Part shown: positions 52,801 to 61,826 of the stretch, piece after piece
Layout: every line of letters starts with the position of its first letter
Numbering within the stretch: the first letter of the stretch is position 1
Assembly (NCBI GenBank): GCA_003168255.1
Contig: PMSU01000136.1
Span: 39,946 to 103,945, forward strand
Direction: 5' to 3'
DNA: 64,000 bases
Source of the DNA: Actinomycetota bacterium
Lineage (GTDB): Bacteria > Actinomycetota > Actinomycetes > Streptosporangiales > Streptosporangiaceae
Notes under the pieces: model-generated
The model's input: only the letters and a program-made list of their open reading frames with translations
The model's database searches: none
Told to the model about the DNA's origin: nothing
Position numbers and translations under genes: made by a program

Positions 52801-54911
52801 CGCCAGCTCAGCTCGGCGGCAAGGACGAGCGCGTTGCAGCCGTCGTCCTCCACCAGCCCGTTCCACAGGGCGATCAGGGCGTCCTCGAACTGCTGCTTGG
52901 CCAGGCCGTGCGGGCCGGCTGACGGGGCTCCGCGCAGCCCGAAGTCATAGATCCAGAACGGCTGCGCGCCGGCCCCTCCGGCCGCGAACTCGTAGGGGTG
53001 CTCATCCACCACGTCCACGCCCGTGTGCTGAAGCTGAGGCAGCACCTGGGACAGGGTGATCGGCGATTGCGCCCGGTAGATCTTCAGCCGCCAGGTCGGG
53101 TGCAGGTGGTCCGCGTCGCGGGCGGCGGTCGCCTCGCTCTGATAGAGGTCGACGGCGACGGCGTCCCCCGACTCGCGCAGCGACTGGATCCGGCACATGT
53201 CGCCCAGCGCGGCCGCCGCGGCGACGTCCGCCTTGTAGGTCTCGGGTATCGCGTCGCCGAAGGCGGCCATCAGCTCGCGGCCGCGCTTGCGGCCGAGCAC
53301 CCGCGTCGCCTCTTCGGCCAGGTCGTCGTCCCAGGAACGGACCGCAGCCACCAGCTGCTGCTCGAGTCCGGCGGCATCCACATCGGGAAGCGGACGGCCC
53401 CGCTCGCCGCGAACGACCACGTGCAGCCTGGCCAGCACCGATTCGCCGACCATCGCGCTGTAGTCTGCGGAAACACCGTTCAGTACCCGCATCAAAATAT
53501 CCTGCGTACGGAGCCGCACTTTGGTATTCCACCTGTCCCGGGGCAGGTAGAGCAGGCAGGACATGTACCTGCCGTAAGGATCCTTGCGCAGGAACAGCTT
53601 GGTCTGCTTGCGCTCGCGCAGCCGCAGTACGCCGAGCGAGATCGGGGTGAGCTCGGCCACCGAGGTCTGGAAGAGTTCCTCTCTCGGGTACGTCTCGAGG
53701 ATTTCCGTCAGATCCATGCCGTCATGACTGTCGGCAGCCACGCCCGCCACCTCAAGCACGCCGGTCAGCTTCCGCCTGAGCACGGGAATCCGGGTGATGC
53801 TCTCGGCATAGGCGACGTGGGTGTACAGCCCGAGGAACCGGTACTCGCCGACCACCTCGCCCACGGCGTCAAACTTCTTCAGCGCCACATAGTCGAGGTA
53901 GCTGGAGCGGTGCACGGTGGAGCGTGAATTCGCCTTGGTGAGGACCAGCCGGACTGGCTCCCTGGCCTTCGCCCGCACCTCGGGCGGCAGCGCCGCGAAC
54001 GCGGCCGATCCGGGGCGGTCATGCCGCATGATGCCAAGGCCGGTACCGGGAACCGCCCGCAGCGCCGTTCCCGCTGTCCCCTCTACCAGGTCGTATTCGC
54101 GGTAGCCGAGGAAGGTGAAGTGACCGTCGGCCAGCCAGCGGAACAGCGCCTCGGCCTCCTTGGCATCGACATCGCCCGGGCGCAGCAAGTCAGCCTCCGG
54201 AACGGCGACACCGGCCGCGGCCTGTGACGCCACCTCTGCGGCGAGCTGGCCGGCCAGCCCGTCGGCGGCGGCCCGCATCCGCGGATGATCCTCCACCACG
54301 ACCCGGACGTCATCGAGGACGTCCCGCAGCCGCGCCTCCAGTTTCTGCTTGCTGAGATCACCGGCCGGCTTGGAGACCTCAATGTGGCACCAGGACTCGT
54401 TGATCTCGTCGCCCGCGGCAATGCGGTCTTCCACCGGCCCCAATATCTTGCGCAGCGAGCCGGTGACATCCCTGCTGACCCGCAGCTGCGGATGCACGAT
54501 GAGGCTGATCTCTAGCTTGCTCCGGTCGAGTCCCAACGTCACCGAGTCGACCAGGAATGGCATGTCGTCAGTGACGATGTCCACCACCGCGCGGTCGGTG
54601 TCGAAGGCCGCATGATCCTCGGCTCCCCGGGCCTGATCGACGGGCTCGCACGGGAACCGGACGCTGACCAGGGCCTTGCCCTGCGGGCGGTGCGCGCCGA
54701 GCCTGGCGTGCGCTACCGCCACCGCGGCGGCTTGGTCTGGTCCGATGGCGTCCAGGTCTTCCGCCGTGACGTGCCGGTAGTAGGAATGCAGGTAGCCGAG
54801 CGGATCACCAATGCCAGGGATATCGTCGTGCAGAAGGTCGGCGGCACGGCGCGCCGCCGATGCCAGCAGGGGCTCCTTCTGCTCGTCTGTGCTCACCAGA
54901 ATCGGTTCCAC
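49854..54911 (-). CDS. gdh: NAD-specific glutamate dehydrogenase, large (180-kDa) class
   Basis: A protein of 1685 residues, the size of the large NAD-GDHs of Streptomyces and proteobacteria, which oxidise glutamate to 2-oxoglutarate for catabolism. N-terminal ACT-like regulatory segments (about 1-500), then the catalytic core with [45 protein letters not shown], and [18 protein letters not shown]...[29 protein letters not shown], and a long C-terminal domain. It is separated from prfB by 9 bp and from tryptophan dioxygenase by 54 bp, which contains a GC-rich hairpin. Confidence 0.96.
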   Translation of the reverse strand: [1685 protein letters not shown]

Positions 54912-54965
54912 CGCATGCTCCCTTGCCTGCGTTGGCCCGGCCTTCGCCGGCGGCCGGGTTGGTTG

Positions 54966-55955
54966 CTAAAGCCAGTCACGAAGCTCCCAAAGCAGCGGGT
55001 AATACTGCAAGGCCAGCCGGCGCCTCAGGTAGGGCGCGCCGGTCGAGCCGCCAGTACCGGACTTCGTGCCGATCTGCCGTTCCACCATCGCCACATGCCG
55101 CGCCCGCCAGACGCCAGCGAGCTCGTCGTGGGTCAGCAGATCCTCGGCGAGCTGCCACAGATCGTCATGCTCGTCCCGGCTCTTGGCGATGGTGACGAGC
55201 GACGACATCAGCTCCGCATCGTCGCCGGTTGCGAGACCGCGCGCCTGGAGCAAGTCCACGTAGCCGTCCCACAACGACGGCTCGGCAAGACGCCGGTCGA
55301 GCCGCTGCCGCTCAGCATCGGTGAGAGCGCGGAAGCGAGCGAGGAATCCCGCGTCCTTCGCCCCGGACAAGAACTCCAGCTCACGAAACTGCGCCGACTG
55401 AAAGCCGCTGGCCGGGGCGAGGGTCGCCCGGAAATCGAGGAAGTCCTGCGGGGTCATCGTCTCCAGGATCTCAACCTGCGCGACGAGCAGCCGCTCGATT
55501 GCGTGCACCCGGCGCAGCAGATGCCGTGCCTGCCACGACCGGCCCGCGAGCATCTCGTCCCTGGCGCTCTCCACCTCAAACAGGAGTTGCTTGAACCACA
55601 GCTCGTACACCTGGTGAACGGTGATGAAGAGCAGCTCGTCGTGGGCCGGCGGCTCGGCCTGCGGGACCTGCTGGCCGAGCAGCTCGGGAAGACGCAGGTA
55701 GCTGCTGTAGGTAAGCCGGCCGCCCTCTTCGCCGAAGCTCCGGGATCGGGCTGGCTCCGGCTGACGCACGCTGTCGGGCTGTGTCTCGCGCACGCTGTCA
55801 GGCTCTGGCACTGGCTCTGGCTCCCCGTCTCGCGCGTCTCGCGCGGGATGATGGCCCCAGCCTGGCCGCTCCCTGGCCTGGCTGAGGTCCCGGTATTGGC
55901 TGCGGTCGCCTCGCCTGCCGCAGCCCGCCATCGGGCCGCGGCATGGCCGCACCAC
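54966..55955 (-). CDS. kynA: Tryptophan 2,3-dioxygenase
   Basis: Heme enzyme opening the indole ring of tryptophan to N-formylkynurenine. Core motifs are LTYSSYLRLPELLGQQ, ELLFITVHQVYELWFKQLLFEVESARDEM, and the heme-ligand region AGVWRARHVAMVERQIGTKSGTGGSTGAPYL, ending ALQYYPLLWELRDWL. The core begins at about residue 78 of the longest frame; the preceding segment is low-complexity (EPEPVPEPDSVRETQPDSVRQPEPARS), and the start could be any of several GTGs there. Kynurenine pathway genes are not otherwise visible. Confidence 0.93.
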   Translation of the reverse strand: MVRPCRGPMAGCGRRGDRSQYRDLSQARERPGWGHHPARDARDGEPEPVPEPDSVRETQPDSVRQPEPARSRSFGEEGGRLTYSSYLRLPELLGQQVPQAEPPAHDELLFITVHQVYELWFKQLLFEVESARDEMLAGRSWQARHLLRRVHAIERLLVAQVEILETMTPQDFLDFRATLAPASGFQSAQFRELEFLSGAKDAGFLARFRALTDAERQRLDRRLAEPSLWDGYVDLLQARGLATGDDAELMSSLVTIAKSRDEHDDLWQLAEDLLTHDELAGVWRARHVAMVERQIGTKSGTGGSTGAPYLRRRLALQYYPLLWELRDWL

Positions 55956-56034
55956 GCCGTTGTGGTGATGTCACGGTGGTCCCAAGGATAACCCGACCTA
56001 CGCGCCCTGGCTTGAGCCCCCTGAGCGATCGGGC

Positions 56035-57975
56035 TCAGACCGCGCGAGGGGCGGGGATGCCGCCGGGAGGAGGGTTCTGTAGCAGCCAGACCGGGTTGGA
56101 CACACCAACGGGGTGTCCCGAGCTTTTGAACACCTGGGTGCGCACGAAGCTGTCCGCACTGGTGTCGATCGACATGGTGACCGAGCCGCTGGCCAGCTCT
56201 GCGGCCGAGTAAGTGGCGATGACCTGAGTGTCCGCTGTCAGGCCCGCGGTACCCGCATAGTCCACAGCGCCCTGAAGCACCTGCAAGGACCCGCCGGCCG
56301 GAATTTGCGTCGCGCTGGCGACGAGCTGCCGGGAGGTCACGCTGGAGACGCTGACCGAGCCCATCGGGCACGAGCCATCGACCAGCAGGTCCATGCTGCC
56401 CCGGTAGGTGGACAGCCCGCCGCACCAGGACCGTCCCGCGGCCAGCGCGGCCAGCAGGTCCGCTTGCGCGGTGCTCGCGGCCCAGGCCGAGGTGATCCAG
56501 TTGTTATAGATCCCGTACCAGTCCGTCCCGTGGTGATCGTCGCTTGTTCCGTTGCCGGTCAGGAAGATGGCGTTGCGCGACATGATGTCCCACAGTGCCA
56601 GGTGGTGCCCGAGGTCGACGCCGGCGCGTGCGTTGTAGCCGACCTCCAGCAGGTCGGTGCCCAGCGCGGCCGGCATCGACGCGGTGGGAAGCATCTGCGC
56701 GGCGACTTGGCTGAGCAGCGCGTTCTGCTGCGCGACGGGGAGCACCGGCTTGGCGCTGTAACCGTACGGATGGTTGTAGCTGGCAAGTCCGCCGGCCGCG
56801 TGGATCTGCGGGACCGCGGTGTCAGCCAGGTACTTGATGTAGCCGCTGGGCTTGGTCTTGCCGTAGTCGGTCATCATCACATTGCCGCCGAACCAGTTAA
56901 GGTGCGGCAATTGCCACGACACCTCCAGGCCCTGCTGCTGGATCACGTTGGGGTACTGCGCGGCCAGCACGGCCTCCATCTCAGCCTGCTGCTCCAGGAA
57001 GGCCTCGCCGCTGATCGTGCGGTTGAACGTGAGGTAGTCGAAGTACCCCGAGACCAGGTCGCCGGTGCTGACCGCGCTGAGCGTCAGGTTGAACAGCGCG
57101 AAGTCGCGGTAGTCCAAGTCGGGCCACAGCGCGGCGATGTCGTCGGAGGGTGAGATGGGCGCCGTGTACCACGGGTTATCGCCGGACGGCGTCACCGGGA
57201 TCGTGATCACTGCCGCAGTGCCCTGAGCGACCCGGCTGGCCGGGACGCCGGCCGGCCCGAACTGGTACGACAAGGTGTAGAAACCGGCCGGCCGACCTGC
57301 CGATGCCTGGTGGTACGAACTCTCGATCAGCAGCTCCAGATAGCCGTTACTCCAGCCGCTGGTCAGCAGCACATCAATGGTCAGCGACTGGCCAGTGAGG
57401 TTGTCACGGTAATTCCACTTCGCCGGGCGGGAGTTCGCGTAATAGCCGAACTTCGCCGTCGCGGTGGTGCTGCTCTGAGCGGTCAGCTGCATGCTCCCGC
57501 CGGCCACCGGGTCGTTCGGAGAACAGGGGTTTGTGGTAATTTTGCCGCCGGACGCGCTGGTGAGCGGGCCGCTCTCAGCTCTCTTCCAGGCCCAGGCTCC
57601 GCCCTGACCCGGCCCGCCCTCCTCGTGGCTGAGGCTGGTGAAATGCACGGTGTCGCGGTAACCGATGCCTTCCATCCGGGCGTCGTGGTCGGTCCACCAC
57701 AGCACGTCGACCGAGTTCTTGGTCGCCTGGAACAGCTGGCTGTCCATCGACCCGCCCTGCTCGCTGAACGAAGAATGGATATGCATCGCCATCGAGTATG
57801 CGGAGGCGCCGTCATCGGCGACCGGGCGGGCCGCCGAGCGCAGCGGCAGCCGCGGAACCCGACGTAGCAAAGCCGCGGCCGCAGCTACAGCGGCTGTCCC
57901 ATGGATGAAATGCCGCCTGGACAACTCGGACCCGGCACTCGCCGGCTGGCCGCTCGCTCTGTGGTCATCGCACAT
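56035..57975 (-). CDS. Tat-exported PHP-domain (CehA/McbA-like) protein, paralogue 1
   Basis: A protein of 646 residues from ATG 57975, with GGAAGGA upstream. Twin-arginine signal: LSRRHFIHGTAAVAAAAALL. PHP-type metal motifs follow: MHIHSSFSEQ (HxH) and VLWWTDHDARMEG (TDH). The central beta-rich part resembles a carbohydrate- or lipid-binding domain; the C-terminal part has GNGTSDDHHGTDWYG. Predicted extracellular metallohydrolase; substrate unknown. Nearly identical in layout and length to the next gene, so it arose by tandem duplication. Confidence 0.85.
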   Translation of the reverse strand: MCDDHRASGQPASAGSELSRRHFIHGTAAVAAAAALLRRVPRLPLRSAARPVADDGASAYSMAMHIHSSFSEQGGSMDSQLFQATKNSVDVLWWTDHDARMEGIGYRDTVHFTSLSHEEGGPGQGGAWAWKRAESGPLTSASGGKITTNPCSPNDPVAGGSMQLTAQSSTTATAKFGYYANSRPAKWNYRDNLTGQSLTIDVLLTSGWSNGYLELLIESSYHQASAGRPAGFYTLSYQFGPAGVPASRVAQGTAAVITIPVTPSGDNPWYTAPISPSDDIAALWPDLDYRDFALFNLTLSAVSTGDLVSGYFDYLTFNRTISGEAFLEQQAEMEAVLAAQYPNVIQQQGLEVSWQLPHLNWFGGNVMMTDYGKTKPSGYIKYLADTAVPQIHAAGGLASYNHPYGYSAKPVLPVAQQNALLSQVAAQMLPTASMPAALGTDLLEVGYNARAGVDLGHHLALWDIMSRNAIFLTGNGTSDDHHGTDWYGIYNNWITSAWAASTAQADLLAALAAGRSWCGGLSTYRGSMDLLVDGSCPMGSVSVSSVTSRQLVASATQIPAGGSLQVLQGAVDYAGTAGLTADTQVIATYSAAELASGSVTMSIDTSADSFVRTQVFKSSGHPVGVSNPVWLLQNPPPGGIPAPRAV

Positions 57976-58062
57976 GCTTGTCCTTCCCGGCCCGATGCCC
58001 GGCGCACGTCGGGGTACCACCCATGTGACGTCCGCGCTGCTCGGGTGGTTTACGCCGGCGGC

Positions 58063-60003
58063 TCAGGCCTCACGGGGGGCCGGGATGCCGCCGGGAGGCG
58101 GATCCTGTAGCAGCCAGACCGGGTTGGACACACCGACGGTGGTCCCTGAGTCGTCAAGCACCTGGGTGCGCACGAAGCTGCCAGCGCTGGTGTCGATCGG
58201 CAGCGTGACCGAGCCGCCGGCCAGCTCCGCAGCCGAGTAGGTGGCGATGACCTGAGTGTCCGACGTGAGGCCCGCGGTACCCGCGTAGTCGACAGCGCCC
58301 TGAAGCACCTGGAGCGACCCGTTGGCCGTGAGCCCCGTCGCGGTAACGGCAAGCTGCCGGGAGGTCACCGTCGATACGCTGACCGAGCCCATCGGGCACG
58401 AGCCGTCGACGAGCAGATCCAGGCTGCCTCGGTAGGAGGACAGCGAACCACACCAGGACCGTCCCGCGGCCAGCGCGGCCAGCAGGTCCGCTTGCGCGGT
58501 GCTCGCGGCCCAGGCCGAGGTGACCCAGTTGTTGGTGAGCCCGTACCAGTTCTGCCCGAAGTGATCGTCGCTTGTTCCGTTGCCGGTCAGGAAGACGGCG
58601 TTGCGGGACATGATGTCCCACAATGCCAGGTGGTGCGCGAGGTCGACTCCCGCGCGCATGTTGTAGCCGACCTCCAGCAGGTCGGTGCCCAGCGCAGCCG
58701 GCCTCGACGGCGTCGGCAGCATCTGCCCGGCGACTTTACTGAGCAGCGCGTTCTGCTGCGCCGCGGAGAGCGCACCCCTGTTCTTGGTGCCGTATGGATG
58801 GTTGTAGCTGGCAAGTCCGCCGGCCGCGTGGATCTGCGGGACCGCGGTGTCGGCCAGGTACTTGATATAGCCGCTGGGCTTGGTCTTGCCATAGTCGGTC
58901 ATCACCACGTCGCCGCCGAACCAGTTAAGGTGCGGCAGCCGCCACGACACCTCCAGGCCCTGCTGCTGGATCACGTTGGGGTACTGCGCGGCCAGCACGG
59001 CCTCCATCTCTGCCTGCTGTTCCAGGAAGGCCTCGCCGCTGATCGTGCGGTTGAACGTGAGGTAGTCGAAGTACCCCGAGACCAGGTCGCCGGTGCTGAC
59101 CGCGCTGAGCGTCAGGTTGAACAGCGCGAAGTCGCGGTAGTCCAGGTCGGGCCACAGCGCGGCGATGTCGTCGGAGGGGCTGATGGTCGCGGTGTACCAC
59201 GGGTTGCTGCCGGACGGCGTCACCGGGATCGTGATCACTCCGGAATTGCCCTGGGCCACCCGGCCAGCCGGAACCCCGGGCGGCCCGAACTGGTACGACA
59301 GGGCGTAAGCACCGGCAGACCGGCCGCCTGACGCCTCGTGGTAGGAGGTGTCGATCAGCAGCTCCAGGCAGCCGTTACTCCAGCCGCTGGTCAGCAGCAC
59401 GTCGATGCTCAGCGACTGGCCGGTGAGGTTGTCGCGGTAATTGAAATCCGCCGGCTGGCAGTTCGCGTGATAGCCGTACTTCGCTGTCGCCGTCGTGCGG
59501 CTCTGGGCGGTCAGCTGCATGCTGCCGCCGGCCACAGGGTCGTTCGGCGAACAGGGATTGGTGACGATTCCGCCGCCAGAGCCGCCGGTCAGCGGGCCGT
59601 GCTCGACCTGCTTCCAGATCCACGCTTTGCCCTGGCCCGGGCCGCCTTCTTCGTCAGTGAGGCTGGTGAAGTGGACCGTGTCGCGGTAGTCGATGCCTTC
59701 CATCCGGGCGTCATGGTCGGTCCACCACAGCACATCTACCGAGTTCGTGGCCGCCTGGAACAGCTGGCTGTCCATCGAGCCGCTCTGCTCGCTGAACGAG
59801 GAATGGATGTGCATGGCCATCGAGTAGGCGGCGGCACCGTCGGCAGCGACCGGACGGGCCGCCGAGCGCAGCGGCAGCCGCGGGACCCGATGTAGTAAAG
59901 CCGCGGCAGCTGCTACAGCGGCCGTCCCGTGCAAGAAGTGCCGCCTGGACAATCCGGAATCGGCACTCGCCAGCTCGCCGCCCGCTCTGTGGTCATCGCA
60001 CAT
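58063..60003 (-). CDS. Tat-exported PHP-domain (CehA/McbA-like) protein, paralogue 2
   Basis: Also 646 residues, from ATG 60003 with GGAGGG upstream. Twin-arginine signal LSRRHFLHGTAAVAAAAALL, MHIHSSFSEQ, VLWWTDHDARMEG. The same domain order as paralogue 1; the two differ mainly in scattered positions and near the N-terminal linker. They lie exactly 2028 bp apart, start to start. Presumed extracellular metallohydrolase with perhaps diverging specificity. Confidence 0.85.
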   Translation of the reverse strand: MCDDHRAGGELASADSGLSRRHFLHGTAAVAAAAALLHRVPRLPLRSAARPVAADGAAAYSMAMHIHSSFSEQSGSMDSQLFQAATNSVDVLWWTDHDARMEGIDYRDTVHFTSLTDEEGGPGQGKAWIWKQVEHGPLTGGSGGGIVTNPCSPNDPVAGGSMQLTAQSRTTATAKYGYHANCQPADFNYRDNLTGQSLSIDVLLTSGWSNGCLELLIDTSYHEASGGRSAGAYALSYQFGPPGVPAGRVAQGNSGVITIPVTPSGSNPWYTATISPSDDIAALWPDLDYRDFALFNLTLSAVSTGDLVSGYFDYLTFNRTISGEAFLEQQAEMEAVLAAQYPNVIQQQGLEVSWRLPHLNWFGGDVVMTDYGKTKPSGYIKYLADTAVPQIHAAGGLASYNHPYGTKNRGALSAAQQNALLSKVAGQMLPTPSRPAALGTDLLEVGYNMRAGVDLAHHLALWDIMSRNAVFLTGNGTSDDHFGQNWYGLTNNWVTSAWAASTAQADLLAALAAGRSWCGSLSSYRGSLDLLVDGSCPMGSVSVSTVTSRQLAVTATGLTANGSLQVLQGAVDYAGTAGLTSDTQVIATYSAAELAGGSVTLPIDTSAGSFVRTQVLDDSGTTVGVSNPVWLLQDPPPGGIPAPREA

Positions 60004-60193
60004 GGCTATCCCTCCTGACCCCAGGGTCGGCGTACGGCCAAGACAACCTCGCCGTGCCGACCGCCGGCCAGCATCGCGATGCCGGGAGCAATTATTCAAT
60101 CCAGACGCTTAAGGGCGAATTTATCACCCACGTTTGTCTCGGCCCCGTGTCTAACCGCCGGGATTTCACCTGGCGCCCGGGTGCCTGACAGGT

Positions 60194-60796
60194 TTAGGCC
60201 GCCGGGTCGTATTGGATATCTCGCTCTACCTGTCGTGCCCGATCGGGTCCGGCGAGACGGGTGATCAGGTGCAGGGCCATGTCGATGCCGGCACTCACGC
60301 CAGCACTGGTGATGATGTCGCCATCATCGACGAATCGGACCTCGTCGCGCACTTCGATGCTGGGATCCAGCTTGCCGAGCAGGTCGAGGGAGGACCAGTG
60401 CGTTGTGGCCGGGCGATCGCGAAGCAATCCGGCGGCAGCGTAGACAAGGCTGCCCGTGCATACGCTCGTCATCAGCGGGACACGCTCGCGCTGCGTTCGC
60501 AGCCAGGTCAGGTGCTCGTCGTCAGTTAGCAGCGGTCGTGTTCCTTGTCCGCCCGGATGGATCAGCACGTCCAGCGCCGGTGCGTCATCGAGTGTGTGGT
60601 GCGGCACGATGCAGAGCCCGTTCGCGCAGCTGACCGGCGCCCGGTCGCGGGCGAGCGTGCAGACCGCCCAGCCGTCCGCGGGACAGCTACGCGCCCAGCT
60701 CGCGAGCACCTCCCACGGACCCACCGCATCGAGCTCCTCGACCTGGTCGAACAGCAGAATGCCGATGTGCCTGACGTCGGTTCCAGATCCGCTCAC
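60194..60796 (-). CDS. DJ-1/PfpI-family protein, isonitrile-hydratase-like
   Basis: A protein of 200 residues. Nucleophile-elbow cysteine in LMTSVCTGSLVYAAAGLL, and the family segments IGILLFDQVEELDAVGPWEVL and DVLIHPGGQGTRPL. The end (VRFVDDGDIITSAGVSAGIDMALHL) matches isonitrile hydratases and transcription-linked DJ-1 proteins. Divergent from a GlxA-type regulator of the same superfamily. Intergenic palindrome supports co-regulation. Confidence 0.9.
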   Translation of the reverse strand: MSGSGTDVRHIGILLFDQVEELDAVGPWEVLASWARSCPADGWAVCTLARDRAPVSCANGLCIVPHHTLDDAPALDVLIHPGGQGTRPLLTDDEHLTWLRTQRERVPLMTSVCTGSLVYAAAGLLRDRPATTHWSSLDLLGKLDPSIEVRDEVRFVDDGDIITSAGVSAGIDMALHLITRLAGPDRARQVERDIQYDPAA

Positions 60797-60844
60797 ACCG
60801 CAAGCATGGACTCGGCTGCACGGTCAGAACCAGCGGCAGGAATG

Positions 60845-60859
60845 CCTAACTTCGTTAGG
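60845..60859. promoter_or_regulatory. Operator-like palindrome between divergent DJ-1 genes
   Basis: CCTAAC-TTC-GTTAGG, six-base arms with a three-base spacer, located 10 bp before the GlxA-type start and about 50 bp before the DJ-1 gene start. Confidence 0.6.
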
Positions 60860-60869
60860 ATCCTGCCTC

Positions 60870-61826
60870 ATGCACGTAATCGCTGCTCTCGCGCTGCCGG
60901 ACGTAGTCGCCTTCGACCTGTCGATCCCCGCGCAGATCTTTGGGCATCGCGACGAGCAGGACCGCTACCGGTTCGCTGTCTGCACTCAGGAACCTGGCTC
61001 GGTGGCGACGACGACCGGCTTCTCGCTATACGTGCCGGACGGCCTTGCTGCGCTCCGCACCGCCGACACCATCATCGTCCCCGGCTACTGGCCGCTATCG
61101 GTACCCGGCCGAGTCCTGATCTGCGCGCTGCAAGCCGCCGCGGCGCGGGGCGCCCGCATGATGTCGGTGTGCACCGGCGCGTTTGCGCTCGCCGCCGCAG
61201 GACTGCTCGACGGCAAGCGAGCGACCACACACTGGCAGCACGCAGACGAACTGCAACTGCGCTACCCGGCGGTGCGGGTAAATGCGGACGTGCTGTGGGT
61301 CGATGAGGGGCAGACCCTGACCAGCGCCGGCGTCGCCGCCGGGCTTGACCTGTGCCTGCACATTTACCGCCAGGACCACGGCGCGGATGCCGCTGCCGCG
61401 GTCGCCCGCAGGATGGTCGTGGCGCCACATCGCGATGGCGGTCAGGCACAGTTGCTTGAACGACCGCTTCCGCCACGGGGCGAAGCGCTCGCTGCCACCT
61501 GCGCCTGGGCGCTGGAACGCCTCGACGAGCCGCTCACCGTGGCCGCGCTCGCTCAGCAGGCCGGCTGGGCCCCGCGGACCTTTGCACGGCGCTTCCGCGC
61601 CGAAACGGGGCACAGCCCGCATCGCTGGCTCACCGCCGTACGCCTACTGCGGGCCCGGCGCCTGCTGGAGACGACAGATCTCCCGGTCGAGCGGATCGCC
61701 GCGAACTGCGGGCTCGGCAGCGCCGCCAACCTCCGCCTCCACCTGGGAAGGGATGCGGCCACCACGCCTAGCGCCTACCGCGCCGCCTATCAGGGCCGGC
61801 CGGCCGACTATGAGTTTGGTACGTAG
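60870..61826 (+). CDS. GlxA-family transcriptional regulator (DJ-1 domain plus AraC HTH)
   Basis: A protein of 318 residues from ATG 60870. The N-terminal DJ-1/PfpI-like domain holds MMSVCTGAFALAAAGLLDGKRATTHW; a C-terminal AraC helix-turn-helix reads LDEPLTVAALAQQAGWAPRTFARRFRAETGHSPHRWLTAVRLLRARRLLE. AdpA and FtrA share this architecture. The DJ-1 part senses a ligand or binds as a dimer. Probably controls the divergent isonitrile-hydratase-like gene. Its 3' end overlaps the next gene by 19 bp. Confidence 0.92.
   Translation: MHVIAALALPDVVAFDLSIPAQIFGHRDEQDRYRFAVCTQEPGSVATTTGFSLYVPDGLAALRTADTIIVPGYWPLSVPGRVLICALQAAAARGARMMSVCTGAFALAAAGLLDGKRATTHWQHADELQLRYPAVRVNADVLWVDEGQTLTSAGVAAGLDLCLHIYRQDHGADAAAAVARRMVVAPHRDGGQAQLLERPLPPRGEALAATCAWALERLDEPLTVAALAQQAGWAPRTFARRFRAETGHSPHRWLTAVRLLRARRLLETTDLPVERIAANCGLGSAANLRLHLGRDAATTPSAYRAAYQGRPADYEFGT

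Noticed and set aside
54931..54958. Intrinsic terminator between kynA and gdh
   Set aside because: The CCCGGCC/GGCCGGG hairpin has no T-tract and lies in a short gap between two co-directional genes. It may be a processing hairpin; not called.
56035..60003. Assembly duplication of one PHP-type gene
   Set aside because: The copies differ at many dispersed positions and have different 5' flanks, so they are true paralogues.
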